Positions 24,404-35,470 of a stretch of DNA of 64,000 nucleotides are shown piece by piece (positions within the stretch are counted from its first letter, which is position 1; every line of letters begins with the position of its first letter). Source of the stretch: Adiantum capillus-veneris (Eukaryota > Streptophyta > Polypodiopsida > Polypodiales > Pteridaceae). The notes beneath the pieces are model-generated. The model ran no database searches. It had not been told where the DNA came from and saw only the letters and a program-made list of their open reading frames with translations. The position numbers were made by a program, and so were the translations under genes. The stretch covers positions 148,629,640 through 148,693,639 of the forward strand of contig CM043955.1 of the NCBI GenBank assembly GCA_014529385.2, given 5' to 3'.

Positions 24404-25718
24404 AACACTAGGTTGGTAACCTAACAGGACATAAAAGTGTCCTTTCAAGGTTTTGAAAAAAACCTCCAGAACCATAGTAGATCCACTCATTTTGTAAAAT
24501 CCTTTCATGAGGTTATAGTTCAAGGCCTACTACACATGGAAAAAATAAGAAACTTGTAAAATTTCTCATCTTTTGGTCACACCAAGCCTCCAAAGTTGAT
24601 GGACCAGTACATTTTCATAAAAACAGTCATTTCTTACGTTTTGTTGCATAAAAATAAGATTAGGGATTTTTGTAGGACTTGAGATAAATTCCCTAGTTAA
24701 CTTCAATGGGTTGGTGATTTGAACATATGATTGCTTCTCACTCACTATTTTTTGTTTTTCCAAAAGAAATAGGTACAAAAAAGTTGAATTTTTACCATTT
24801 TGCAAACCTATCATCAAAGTTTCTATAGCCACACTCAATACAAATAATATATGCATGTTTTCTTAGTTCCCTATTGTCCTTTAGGTTCATAAGGAGCCAT
24901 GGAGCATGTCAAAAGTATAATACATCTCTTGCCAAGGGGAATCTTGGGGACAAAGATGAAGTGCTAAATACAACAAACATGAAAAAAATGGGCTCAACAT
25001 TATGAGTTGTAGAATCCCATAGAAACTATTTAATATCTAGCCAAATTTGATCCTTATGACTAGATATGGTTACTACCTACAAAATGCATGTAGTTGTCAC
25101 AAGAAACTAACAATATTGAAAAAGTTATACTTGATATAGTAGAATGTTTCCTTTTCTTTTATAATTGAAAAAATCAACCATCGTTGTCTACTATGCAAAA
25201 TAGGGTATTAGGTGCCCCAAAACTCAAGGAATATTAGCTTTATGTTACCATATGCGACATAGAAAATCAAAACTGCATTTGGATATCATGAAAGCCACCA
25301 AAAAAATCATAGAAGAGCTAAAATTGGCTAAAAAACAGGATTTAAAAATTTTTGTAATTTGGTCATAACTTACAACTTGAACATTTGTTTCTCCCTAGAA
25401 GCATCAAGACATGTTGAGGACTACTAAGGATAGTTCTCTAGCATTATAGACCTCACAAACATGAATTATAGAGTGATATAGTTGCAAAAAGCCAAAAACA
25501 GGACCCGTTTTTTCACACAATTTAGGTTGTGAAATGTTGTGCAAGGACAAGGTTAAATATGGAATTAATATTCCAAAAAAATGTCGAGTTTTTTTCAGCT
25601 CATGAGACAACTTTCTAGACATATAGCACCTCAAAATCCATTTTGAAACTCTTGACATAATTCAAGGAAAATGGTCACTTAACAGGACATAAAAGTGTCC
25701 CATTACCAACCTAGTGTT
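24404..25718. mobile_element. Non-autonomous TIR element, 1.3 kb
   Basis: The ends are inverted repeats: AACACTAGGTTGGTAA at 24404-24419 and TTACCAACCTAGTGTT at 25703-25718. Just inside each end lies the same small palindromic block GGACATAAAAGTGTCC (24427-24442 and 25685-25700), able to form a GGACA/TGTCC stem. The interior is AT-rich and has no long reading frame. The outer dinucleotide is TA on both sides, compatible with a TA or TWA target duplication. The superfamily cannot be fixed: the end also reads CACTA, but the flanking three bases (TAA, TTA) are not a direct repeat. Confidence 0.7.
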
Positions 25719-25895
25719 AAATGTCTTATGCATTACACTTATATGTTGTGTGTAGACACATGTTACTAAACGTTTCAAAATCTTTACTCAAAACAAATAC
25801 TCTACAGAAGCTATGGCAACGGGATAGCTTGTCAAGCGTATCTTCCTCGCTCTCATTTCTTGCTCACCGGGGACAAGATGTCATCTCAGCCCCCC

Positions 25896-26310
25896 TGTAA
25901 TGGAAATGGCCTATGAACTTTGAGAATAGCGGAATTAACAGAATTAGAGTGAGCATTTTTGTGAGATTACTTTGAGAACATAGAGGGTGAACTTAATTGA
26001 TGGTAGCAACATGAACATAGTACTTAATTAACTTGGCATGAACAATACTTTTGCAAGAGAGAGAGAGAGTATTAGAGAACATGACAATACCGTTAATCTT
26101 CCCATATTAAATAATCATTTTGATATGAGAAAATCATTTGGTAAAGTTAGATATTATATTTTATAACATTACCACTCTCTTGGAATCATAGTCGTCCGCG
26201 ACTATGATTACTACGAGGTAGAGAAGATAGAGCCTAGTCATAGTCGTAGTAATCATAGCCGTCCTCGACTATGATTACTACGAGGTAGAGAAGATAGAGC
26301 CTAGTCATTA
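25896..26310 (-). mobile_element. Inverted gypsy fragment: shortened 3' LTR and adjacent interior (left flank of giant insertion)
   Basis: 25896-26168 is the reverse complement of both ends of the gypsy-1/gypsy-2 LTR (TGTAATGG... to ...TTTATAACA) with the central 1.4-1.6 kb missing. 26169-26310 continues as the polypurine tract and the interior, containing a segment of about 65 bases twice (GACTATGATTACTACGAGG). It breaks off at CATTA (26306-26310), where the giant element starts. The next part of the same inverted gypsy resumes at 56762. Confidence 0.85.
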
Positions 26311-26311
26311 A

Positions 26312-26338
26312 GAAATTTCGGAGGTCATTTGGAGGGCC
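26312..26338 (+). repeat. Left terminal inverted repeat of giant element
   Basis: 27 bases beginning GAAATTTCGGAGGTCATTTG and ending GAGGGCC, identical to the reverse complement of 56729-56755. Confidence 0.92.
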
Positions 26339-26604
26339 TTCTAAGAAAATGTATTTTTTGCACTCTCTCTCTAGAAAATATGGCAAATAATAGAGGCGGG
26401 TTTATCATGGTAAAAGTTCAAAAAGTGTACTTTAAGTAGATTTTTTACCCTTCTGAACATTCATCCGTAATGATTAAGGGATAATCTTCTTTTCAGTTGC
26501 ATTGAATGAACCTCGTCAACATGAAGGGAATGAGGCTAACATGGAGGGACGAAGCCGCAGCCGCCTATTCACTTTTCATTAAACCTGCGCCTTGGCTAAT
26601 GGCG

Positions 26605-26796
26605 TGTTGGGGTATAAAGCCCAATGTGGTCGCCCAAGTAAGTGGGCGGGCCGCCAGGTATGTACACATATTCTTTTGTAAAAACCTAATAAGAACTCAC
26701 TATGCTCTACACATTACAGTAGAGCGAGTTCACCATATCGTCGTGCTCTTCTTCTCGCACTCTCTCTCGCATCGCACTTCCGCTCGTACTCCTTCA
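26605..26796 (+). repeat. copia-1 5' LTR
   Basis: 192 bases, TGTTGGGGTATAAAGCCCAA at the start and CTCCTTCA at the end; three differences from the 3' LTR. Confidence 0.97.
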
Positions 26797-26798
26797 AC

Positions 26799-26811
26799 TG
26801 GTATCAGAGCT
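26799..26811 (+). other. copia-1 primer-binding site
   Basis: TGGTATCAGAGCT is the standard complement to the 3' end of initiator tRNA-Met used to prime plant copia reverse transcription. Confidence 0.9.
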
Positions 26812-27892
26812 CAGATCGAGGCTCGGGGCAGCACTGCAGGAGGCTAGAGTCACCAACTCAGATTGGAGTGAAATTCGACAGGCGAAGACACGGTCCCAAA
26901 TCTCGTGGAAGAGCCCGAAGGCCTTGGTGTTGTCAGAATTTCATTCTGAGGTCATCTCGGCCACCGTTTGGCTTCGACAAAGGTCTGCACATGCCATTTT
27001 CAACTACGTGGTCTCGACGGGTGCAGATCCGACTTTGCAAATTTGGGATTTTCGGCCTACGACATTCAGGTGCTAAGGATATCGACACTCCCAGAGTGTT
27101 GATTTGTGGCTGTCTACACATCGAAGGACGGCTCACAGTTCTTGGAGGCGTGTCACATACGACACGGGCGCATTTACACACAGACTGTAGGCGACATCCA
27201 CTAGTTCATCAGGTAGCTTGTGTTTGCTGCTTGATATTCCAGATTTCATCATGACATTGCAGGTACTTTCACATGCGATGTATTGTCAGAGATGATGTAT
27301 GTTTGTTGAGGGTTTGCTGACTGTGAGTCACGCAGTAAACAACCGCCACAGCGGGTACAACATACAGTGGGAAATTTGTGGATGTATGACTTTGTGGGAA
27401 GTCTATGTACTGTCAGATTTACTATAGCCTTTGTTGAGGTTCGAGTGAGGTTTTGTTGAGCTGGGGGATTCTCGAATGTTGAGATCCTTTCGGTGATACA
27501 GGTCTTGGAGCGATCCCTCGAGCACCCTTAGAGAGGCAGCTAGGATGTATTGACTGTGAGTTAGACAGTTGGGATTGCATCTTTGCTTTACTGCCGTTGA
27601 GGCATTGTCGTAGTCTATGCTTACAGGACAGTGAGAGGACAGTCATAGACAGTACAGGTGCAGGACATGTTTACCCGTAGCTTACAGTGTCAGAGAGACA
27701 GTGTTTTTGAGCTGTTTTTGGTCTGTTTTTGAGTACACCAGAGCCATTTTACAAAGGAGACTCTGCCAAAATTTATGCAGAATCTGAAGCTTTGTTGGTT
27801 CATTTGACAGGTTGATATTGGGTCAGAGGTCAATTTACAGGGGAAACTCTACCGAATTTTTCCCAAAAAGTAAACTACTGTGAAGCGTAGCT

Positions 27893-28857
27893 ATGGCTGG
27901 ATCACAGGACACTGCTCTTTACAATATCAAGAAGCTGGATGGAACCAATTTCCCATTGTGGAAGAAGCAGATTTGGCACGTGTTGGTACAAAAGAAGCAG
28001 ATAAAACCTATAAAGCTCAAGGGGATAAAACCAGAAGATATGGACGAAGATGAATGGAGCGAAATGGATGAATTGACACTTTCTACCATTATGCTGACTT
28101 TGGCAGAAAGCGTTTACTTCAATGTAGCAGACGAGATGTCGGCTTATCAAGCATGGTTAAAGCTGAGTGATCTTTATGAGAAGCAGAGTGCAGCTTCACA
28201 GGTATACTGGCTTAAGAAGCTTGTTGACTTGAAGATGAAAGAAGGGACACCTATGTCCAATCATCTGAATGAATTCAACACAATCTATAGTCAGTTGTCA
28301 GCTCAAGGTGTCAAGTTTGATGAACCTGTTAGAGCTATGTTCCTGTTGATCACATTGCCGGAAAGTTGGGACACTTTTCGCACAGCTTTGAGTAATTCTG
28401 CACCTCCAGATGGTTTGAACATAGCAGGTGTAGAAGGAAGTCTGCTTACTGAAGAAACCAATAGAAAGACAATGGACAAAGGCAAAGGAACAGCCTTAGT
28501 TGTCAGGGGAAGGACCAAAGAAAAGTACAAAGGTGGAAAGAGGAATCAGTCTCGTAGCAAGTCCCGCAGTGCTAAAGGCAAGAGTGACATAGAATGCTAC
28601 CATTGTGGCAAGAAGGGTCACATGAAAAGAGACTGCAGAGAATGGAAAGCAGAAAAAGGCAAAGAGAAAGCTGAAGACCATGGTGAGAAGAACAAGTCCT
28701 CAGTGAAGATTCAAGAAATAAATGTGACAAACATTGTTGCAGAGGATGACAGTCTAGTGTCAGGAGACATCTACTTCTTGAAAAATACAATGGACTCAGC
28801 TCTTCTTACAACATCTGATGGAAATGCACTGAGTGACTGGATTATAGACTCGGGGCA
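27893..28857 (+). CDS. copia-1 Gag and start of protease
   Basis: Begins MAGSQDTALYNIKKLDGTNF, the usual copia Gag start (..L.G.NFxxWK). A UBN2-type capsid region follows with LYEKQSAASQVYWLKKLVDL and LLITLPESWDTFRTAL, then an Arg/Ser/Lys-rich stretch and a perfect zinc knuckle CYHCGKKGHMKRDC at about 28597-28638. The frame enters the protease as DWIIDSG and then fails: one G is missing at about 28854, exactly at the DSGA active site. The rest of Pol continues in the next frame from 28867. About 320 residues, normal length. Confidence 0.93.
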
Positions 28858-28866
28858 TCACTTCAT

Positions 28867-30687
28867 GTGTCTCCAAACAAGGAGTGGTTTACCTCTTATG
28901 TGACCACTAAAGATCATGTTCGGCTAGGCAATGGGCAGACATGTGAGATCTTAGGTGTTGGAGATGTTCTATTGAAGTTTCAGAATGGCTCTTCTTTCAC
29001 GCTGAAGAATGTGAGACATGTTCCCGCAATTACAAAGAGCTTGATCAGCATAGGTTTACTTGATGATGCTGGCTACGTCACCACTTTTGGACAGAACATG
29101 TGGAAGATATCCAAGGGTTCTATGACAATAGCACATGGAGTAAAGTCTGGAGGACTTTACATGATTTATGTATCAAATGTCTCTAAAAATGTAATCAATG
29201 TAACCGAGCAGCCGAACGTTTCTTTGTGGCATAGCCGGTTAGGACATATGTCCAAGAAGGGGATGGAAATCTTGTCTCGTTTTGGTTATTTGCCTGGCTT
29301 TTCATTTAATGATTTTCAATTATGTGAACATTGTCTGTATGGTAAGCAAACACAACAGCCACATAAGCATAGAAGCAGTAGAAGAGATACACAGTTGGAA
29401 CTTGTTCATAGTGATTTGTGTGGACCTATGCCTAACCTATCTCTAGGGGGAGCTTCTTACTTTATGACATTTATAGATGATTACTTGAGGAAAGTATGGG
29501 TTTACTTTCTCAAGCACAAGGATGAAGCGTTTAGTGTTTTCAAAACGTTTGTGACACTTGTGGAGAATCAGAGTGGCAAGAAGCTTAAATGCTTACGCAC
29601 TGACAATGGTGGAGAGTATGTTTCAAAGGCCTTTCAGGAATTTTGTGAGTCAAAAGGTATAAAACGTGAACTTACTGCTCCTTACAATCCTCCTCAAAAT
29701 GGTGTTGCTGAGAGGATGAATAGGACCATACAAGAGAAGGTCAGAAGTATGTTGTCTAATGCACAGCTGCCAAATGGGTTTTGGGCTGAAGCTGTATCAA
29801 CAGCTGTTCATCTTGTAAATAGATCTCCTAGCAAGGTTTTGCAGAAGAATTCAGTGCCAGAGATGGTATGGTCAGGCAAAATGCCCTCATACAAGCATCT
29901 CAGAGTCTTTGGCTGTGAGGCATATACTCACGTTCCAAAGGAATTTAGGAACAAACTTGAGCCAAAGAGTAGAAAGTGCATCTTTCTAGGCTATGGTAAT
30001 TCTGGTGAGATGGGGTACAGACTTTGGGATCCCGAATCCAGAAAGGTTGTCCGCAGCAATGATGTTCACTTTAATGAATCCAAATATCATTCTAAACCAG
30101 AGAGGGTTGAGGAGATTAGAAGAGTTGTCTTCCAAGAAGATGGACCTACACGTGCAAGACAAAATGTCAGGGCTCAAGAGGAGCAAGGACAGGATAGAGT
30201 GGAATCACAGGTTGTGGCTGAGCCTGAGCCACCTATTGTGCGTAGATCTGGACGTGTCACGCGACCTCCTGATAGGTTTGTTCCATCTATGAACTATGTC
30301 ATGTTGACTGATTGCAATGAGCCTTCATGTTACAAGGAAGCAGTGCAAATGAAGGACTCCGGGAATTGGCAATTGGCCATGCAGTCAGAGATGACAGCTC
30401 TGCATAAAAACAAGACATGGAAGCTAGTTAAATTACCACGGGGCGAAAAGGCTCTACCCTGTAAATGGGTTTACAGGTATAAGATCACCGCTCATGATAG
30501 TCAGCCAAAGTACAAAGCAAGGCTTGTTGCCAAGGGCTTTAAGCAAGAACAAGGCATTGACTTTGATGAAGTCTTCTCTCCGGTGGTCAAAATGACTACA
30601 TTGAGATGCTTTCTTGCATTGGTTGCCATATTAGATTTGGTGTTGCACCAAATGGATGTCAAGACAACGTCTTGCATGGTGATTTAG
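28867..30687 (+). CDS. copia-1 Pol part 1: protease end, integrase, RT start
   Basis: It resumes after the protease frameshift with SPNKEWFTSY. The integrase zinc-binding HHCC motif spans LWHSRLGHMSKKG to LCEHCLYGKQ. Catalytic residues are Asp in LVHSDLCGPM, Asp in CLRTDNGGEY and Glu in NGVAERMNRTIQEK. The RT starts with ALPCKWVYRYK and KARLVAKGFKQEQGIDF. The frame ends at HQMDVKTTS because one base is missing just before the conserved FLHGDL; the remainder is in the frame starting near 30606. Confidence 0.94.
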   Translation: MSPNKEWFTSYVTTKDHVRLGNGQTCEILGVGDVLLKFQNGSSFTLKNVRHVPAITKSLISIGLLDDAGYVTTFGQNMWKISKGSMTIAHGVKSGGLYMIYVSNVSKNVINVTEQPNVSLWHSRLGHMSKKGMEILSRFGYLPGFSFNDFQLCEHCLYGKQTQQPHKHRSSRRDTQLELVHSDLCGPMPNLSLGGASYFMTFIDDYLRKVWVYFLKHKDEAFSVFKTFVTLVENQSGKKLKCLRTDNGGEYVSKAFQEFCESKGIKRELTAPYNPPQNGVAERMNRTIQEKVRSMLSNAQLPNGFWAEAVSTAVHLVNRSPSKVLQKNSVPEMVWSGKMPSYKHLRVFGCEAYTHVPKEFRNKLEPKSRKCIFLGYGNSGEMGYRLWDPESRKVVRSNDVHFNESKYHSKPERVEEIRRVVFQEDGPTRARQNVRAQEEQGQDRVESQVVAEPEPPIVRRSGRVTRPPDRFVPSMNYVMLTDCNEPSCYKEAVQMKDSGNWQLAMQSEMTALHKNKTWKLVKLPRGEKALPCKWVYRYKITAHDSQPKYKARLVAKGFKQEQGIDFDEVFSPVVKMTTLRCFLALVAILDLVLHQMDVKTTSCMVI

Positions 30688-31829
30688 ATGTGGAAATTTA
30701 CATGCAGCAACCAGAAGGGTTTGTTGATAAAGGCAAGGAATATTGGGTATGCCAGTTGTTAAAGAGTCTTTATGGCTTAAAACAATCACCGAGGGCATGG
30801 TACCATAAATTCCACAAGTTTATGCTTTCTCAAGGCTACAAACGTAGTGAGTTCGATCACTGTCTATATACAAAGAAGGCTAAGGATGGTAGTTGGCTGA
30901 TCCTTATTTTGTATGTGGATGACATGTTGATTGTTGGCAAGCACTTGGAAGCAATTTCAGCTTTGAAGTCAAAGATGGCAAAATCGTTTGACATGAAAGA
31001 CATGGGTGAGGCAAGTCATATACTTGGTATGCGCATTGAGAGAGACAGATCAAAGAAGTTGATTTGGTTATCTCAAACAGAGTATATTGACAAGGTTTTG
31101 CAACGTTTCAATATGGAGAAGGGAAAGGAATTGAGTGTTCCATTGCCACCATATGTGAAACTTAGCAAACAAGATTGTCCTGTGCCTGAGGAAGAACAAG
31201 CTGAAATGGATAAGATTCCATATGCGTCTGCAGTGGGTAGTTTGATGTATGCAATGATTGCTACTCTCCCAGACATTGCATTTGCAGTGGGAGTAGTAAG
31301 TCGATACATGTCAAACCCAGGCAAGAAACATTGGGAGGCAGTGAAAGGAATATTGAGATACCTGAAAGCTACAAAGAGTATGCGTATATGCTATGGGAGT
31401 CATGAGCTAAGTGTAAAGGGTTTTACAGACTCAGATTATGCAGGTGACTTAGACAACCGAAGGTCTACGTCAGGGTATGTCTTTACATTGGTTGGTGGAG
31501 CAGTATCATGGCGTTCTAGATTACAAGATTGTGTTACTCAGTCTACTACAGAGGCTGAATATGTTGCAGCATCAGAGGCATGCAAAGAATCAATTTGGCT
31601 TAATCGACTAGTAACAGATTTGGGAATCAAAGAAGAGATGCCTGTGTTATATTGTGATAGTCAAAGTGCTATACAATTGGCTCGCAATCCAGTTTATCAC
31701 TCAAAGACAAAGCATGTGGATGTGAAGTATCATTTCATCAGGGAAATGCTCGAGGATAAGCAACTTCAGCTTGTCAAAGTTCACACCACAGAAAATCCTG
31801 CTGATCTACTTACAAAAGGACTTCCCTGA
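30606..31829 (+). CDS. copia-1 Pol part 2: reverse transcriptase and RNase H
   Basis: It picks up after the second deletion with LHGDLDVEIYMQQPEGFVDK. The RT active site is LILYVDDMLIVGK (YVDD at 30912-30923). SLYGLKQSPRAWY and VGSLMYAMIATLPDIAFAVG are standard copia blocks. RNase H follows with FTDSDYAGDLDNRRSTSGYV, TTEAEYVAASEA and YCDSQSAIQLARNP. The stop at 31827 lies 133 bases before the 3' LTR. All catalytic residues are present, so repair of two single-base deletions is all that separates this copy from a complete Pol. Confidence 0.95.
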   Translation: MLSCIGCHIRFGVAPNGCQDNVLHGDLDVEIYMQQPEGFVDKGKEYWVCQLLKSLYGLKQSPRAWYHKFHKFMLSQGYKRSEFDHCLYTKKAKDGSWLILILYVDDMLIVGKHLEAISALKSKMAKSFDMKDMGEASHILGMRIERDRSKKLIWLSQTEYIDKVLQRFNMEKGKELSVPLPPYVKLSKQDCPVPEEEQAEMDKIPYASAVGSLMYAMIATLPDIAFAVGVVSRYMSNPGKKHWEAVKGILRYLKATKSMRICYGSHELSVKGFTDSDYAGDLDNRRSTSGYVFTLVGGAVSWRSRLQDCVTQSTTEAEYVAASEACKESIWLNRLVTDLGIKEEMPVLYCDSQSAIQLARNPVYHSKTKHVDVKYHFIREMLEDKQLQLVKVHTTENPADLLTKGLP

Positions 31830-31960
31830 GAGAGCTTTGCCCGTTTTCGCAAGCAGTTAGGTGTAGGGTAGTACATCACTTCTCTACATCTTTTGTATAT
31901 TAGCTTGTATAGTAGCTTCTCTCACACTTAAAGTACCACATTGGACTTTAAGTGGGAGGT

Positions 31961-32152
31961 TGTTGGGGTATAAAGCCCAATGTGGTCGCCCACGTAAGTG
32001 GGCGGGCCGCCAGGTATGTACACATATTCTTTTGTAAAAACCTAATAAGAACTCACTATGCTCTACACATTATAGTAGAGCGAGTTCACCATATCGTCGT
32101 GCTCTTCTTCTCGCACTCTCTCTCGCGTCGCACTTCCGCTCGTACTCCTTCA
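31961..32152 (+). repeat. copia-1 3' LTR
   Basis: 192 bases preceded by the polypurine tract AAGTGGGAGGT; matches the 5' LTR except at three positions. Confidence 0.97.
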
Positions 32153-35100
32153 TGGGGCACTCCTCAAATGGCACAAATCTTACGCAAAAACGAGCCAAAT
32201 ATCACCTTCACATTGATTTGGACAACGAGTACCAACCATTGATTAAGCGGAGTAAAGCAAACACACATATACCTCCCGCATCCATAGACACGGTCAGAGC
32301 TCAGGGAGCTAAACACATAGATACATGGACGAGAGGCATTCTCTATCCTAAGAATCCAATGACTAATGTGTCTCCAGCATTTGTCAATCCTACAAGCTTA
32401 TTGACCTTTGCTGGTGATGGAGAAAACGGCCTTCTCGTTTATTGTAAATCTCTTACAAGGCAAGCTGAAACTTATAAGGGCATTCTCCAAGCTCAACAAT
32501 GTGAGATTGTTCGTCTTTCACATTTTCATTCTACAGATTAGGTTACCATTTTACAACACAAAACAGAGGTACAGGAACTGAAAGTAAAGGTACGAAGTTG
32601 TCAAATGAAGGACACCATCTTGGGTGGTCGTATCTGAAAGAAGAAATTGCGCAATCTTGAAACATTGCAGGTTGCATCCGGAGGTCTCAAGAAAAGAATC
32701 CGAGCATTAAGGTGATGCTTCTTGGTTGACTAAATAGTCTTAGTTCAGTAAATTTTTTGTTTTTTTAGTTATGTATTGTTTTCATGTGCCTAAATAGTGT
32801 TAGTTAAGTAAATTTTCTATTATTTACTTATGCATTGTCTTCATGTAGAGATTCAATCTATCCTGACAAGGAAAACATTGACCCCAAAGCCAATATAGGA
32901 AAGAGATTGAAGCCACTTATAAGTAGAAGCCTTGCAGCAGATATAGTACATGACAAGAAGTTTAAGGTCCTACAGCAAAATGGAGTGGCGCTTTATTTCA
33001 GAGAACTCAGTGCCTGCAAAAGAGATACAAGGCACACTTGATTCACTTGGTGTAAGCAAAAGAGGATATTCGGCTATACAGAAATCGGTCTCATCCATCT
33101 TTGTTAAGAAGAGAATAAAATCCAAACTTTTACCATCAGCCTCAAGTGTTTGGAAAGAGAGGCTTCAGCTTAACGACGCACAGGGAGAATATCCTGGACA
33201 GCCGTTTCATATTAAAGCAACTTATAATGGCCATGGAGCAAACATAGCATATGATGAGCTCAATAATATTTTTATGGACCTATAGATGTTGCAGAAAACA
33301 ATGGTGGAGTTTTACAACATCACATTTGAAGAGTCACGAGGGGTATTACATTTTGTGTTGAAACTGGATGAGTATGAGCTTGTTAAAGACAAGAAGCTAG
33401 AGCGTGTTACTATTACTTTAATTAATAGAGCCCTCTCAAAGTGTCCCATTGATGATCCTTTGTATTTTAGTGTTTAATCAGAATCTAACATATGGTGGCT
33501 TGGTGCTTTTGAGGTAAGCGAGATTCTCAGCTGAGCTCAAATGTTCACATCTACTTAAGTATCATTTATTTTGTGTTGCACGTAAAGAAAGAAGATCATG
33601 AGATTCTATATTGGGTGTTCCATCAAACTAATGTTCCAGAGGTGATTGATCGACAGACTAACCAAGGAGAGGTACTACGTCTAGATGGAAGGGGAGACTT
33701 TCAAGTTCAGTGGCATCTTGCAGGTGACTTCAAAACATTAAAGTGCATGTATAATTGTGGAATGGGTGCAATGGCAAAGTCGCCGTGTTTGTTCTGCATG
33801 GAGCCTACAAAGGTCATGGACCCAAAGTGGTGGAGAAAAGCTCCAACACGTCACATTGAGGACCCTGTTTTTCGATCGGTTTTGAAAATACCACTTCTGA
33901 ATGTCCACATATGTACAATGCATGCCCTTTGAAGAATTGTGGAGAAATTTGTCTACTTATATATCGGGTTTGCTTGGAAAATTAAGAACTCAGCATAGCG
34001 ACATGTGGCCCTGCAGTGCTTAGAATTGGTACTGTCGGATATGGGCTTCATGGTGGCAATGTGAAAATCCAGCGGGATGAAAAGAGATCAACTGCTGAGA
34101 AGATGTCCCATGAAAACCATCCATCGGTGGGGTGAAGGCACGGAGGTTTTTAACTAAACCCCAAGGAATACGAGATCCGAAGCTAACAAAGCATGGAAAA
34201 ATATATAACACATCTTATGTTAGCAAGGTAGAGTATCAGAGCTGGAAAAAGCTACATATTGCAGTCAAAGATCAAGAACCAACTACTCATAACACGAAGG
34301 CTGAGGTTTGGCGATCGATAGACATGCTATTTTTGATGTGCGACAAAGATGACTCGTCACAAGGTGATATGAACAAGTTCAAGGAGAATCTCAACCTTCT
34401 CAAGAAATCATTCAAGACAGCATGGACAGACACCCAGATTACTCACCACATGGTATTATTGTATATTTGATTCTCTTTTATGTGTAACTATGTGAGTGTA
34501 AAACATCTAAGTAATCTGTTTTCATATCCAGCACATCATTTTCAATCATTTACCATATTCTATACAATGGGAACCCGGCCACATGGAATACCCAAGGGAT
34601 GGAAAAGTCTCATTACATGGCCAGAAATGCCTATTTCAGGCACACACGACATGGTGGCTCTCGAATCAAGGCTAACAGTTTGAGAGAACTATTTGAATGG
34701 TTCTATCGTAGAATCATTCATCGAAGCAAAAGAAGTCTTGGCCTCTTCAGCAATAGCACAAGCCATCAGACATTTACAACAAAATAAAATTAAAAGATCA
34801 ATGGCATACAACAACTCCGGTGCTCATGAAGGTCAACGAAGGTGGAGAGAGACAATGGTGTATGTGAACCACAAGTGGAGAAAGATACTCTGAGTGGATG
34901 ACATTGTACAAAATTTCAATATTTCTGTAATACATGATCTTAATACAATTGCTACTTGAAGTGTATCAAGATTTTGAAGGTTCAATTTTGTTTTTTGGCA
35001 CATCACCCTTGTAACGAATCATGAGATGTTGCCATACTCTAAAAGTTCATCCGGGTTTTGTCTGCCAAGAACTAGTGCCATTGCTGTGTAAGTGTAGTAA

Positions 35101-35160
35101 TACGCCGCCCGACCACCTGTATAGCCCGGGCAATAACTAAAACAATCTCTGAAAAACACT

Positions 35161-35421
35161 TAGTCCACAAGAATGACTTTATCTGCACTTTTGGGCAGCA
35201 CGGGTCCACCCAAGAAGCGTGATAGTGTCTTTAATGTGTAAGTTGTTGATGTACCCTCTTGTGAAATTCCATTGTGAAAAACTATTATCGGCGACTCGCA
35301 AAGCTTCGGAAGGTACTGTGCTAGGGCCACATCCCTTCCACGATACTCTCGAGTCCACCGTCGAAGGAAGTCATTCTTGTCAGCAATCCAACACTGCACA
35401 TATCTTGTCTGAGTAAGTGAG

Positions 35422-35470
<49 letters not shown>

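Larger units (their letters stand above)
26605..32152 (+). mobile_element. Ty1/copia retrotransposon (copia-1), nearly full-length
   Basis: 192-bp LTRs at both ends differ at only three positions. A primer-binding site complementary to initiator tRNA-Met (TGGTATCAGAGCT, 26799-26811) and a polypurine tract (AAGTGGGAGGT, 31950-31960) are in place. Flanking 5-mers are TGGCG (26600-26604) and TGGGG (32153-32157), a target duplication with one mismatch. Coding order gag-protease-integrase-RT-RNase H is that of Ty1/copia. It is inserted in gene 1 of the giant element and is young. Two single-base deletions break Gag-Pol. Confidence 0.95.
26496..34893 (+). pseudogene. Giant-element gene 1: putative transposase-like protein, split by copia-1
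   Basis: Coding segments lie before copia-1 (26496-26604, after a TTTTCAG acceptor-like site) and after it (32153-34893) in changing frames. 32153-32541 is basic, then 32590-32710 forms a short coiled coil. The most diagnostic part is 33600-33930: VQWHLAGDFKTLKCMYNCGM, then SPCLFCMEP with a CxxC pair and PLLNVHICTMHAL; 34599-34680 adds KSHYMARNAYFRHTRHGG. This arrangement (..GDxKxL..., C..C, ipLL..., H.L.R, YFR.T.H) recalls a family of uncharacterised, transposon-associated eukaryotic proteins; I give no name because I recall it only by pattern. Several stops (33283, 33475 and others) and shifts mark decay, although some gaps may be introns. By position it is the best transposase candidate. 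Confidence 0.5.

Noticed and set aside
24404-25718. CACTA assignment for the 1.3-kb TIR element because its ends read CACTA
   Set aside because: The three flanking bases are TAA and TTA, not a direct repeat, and no transposase or GCGACG-type subterminal repeats are present.
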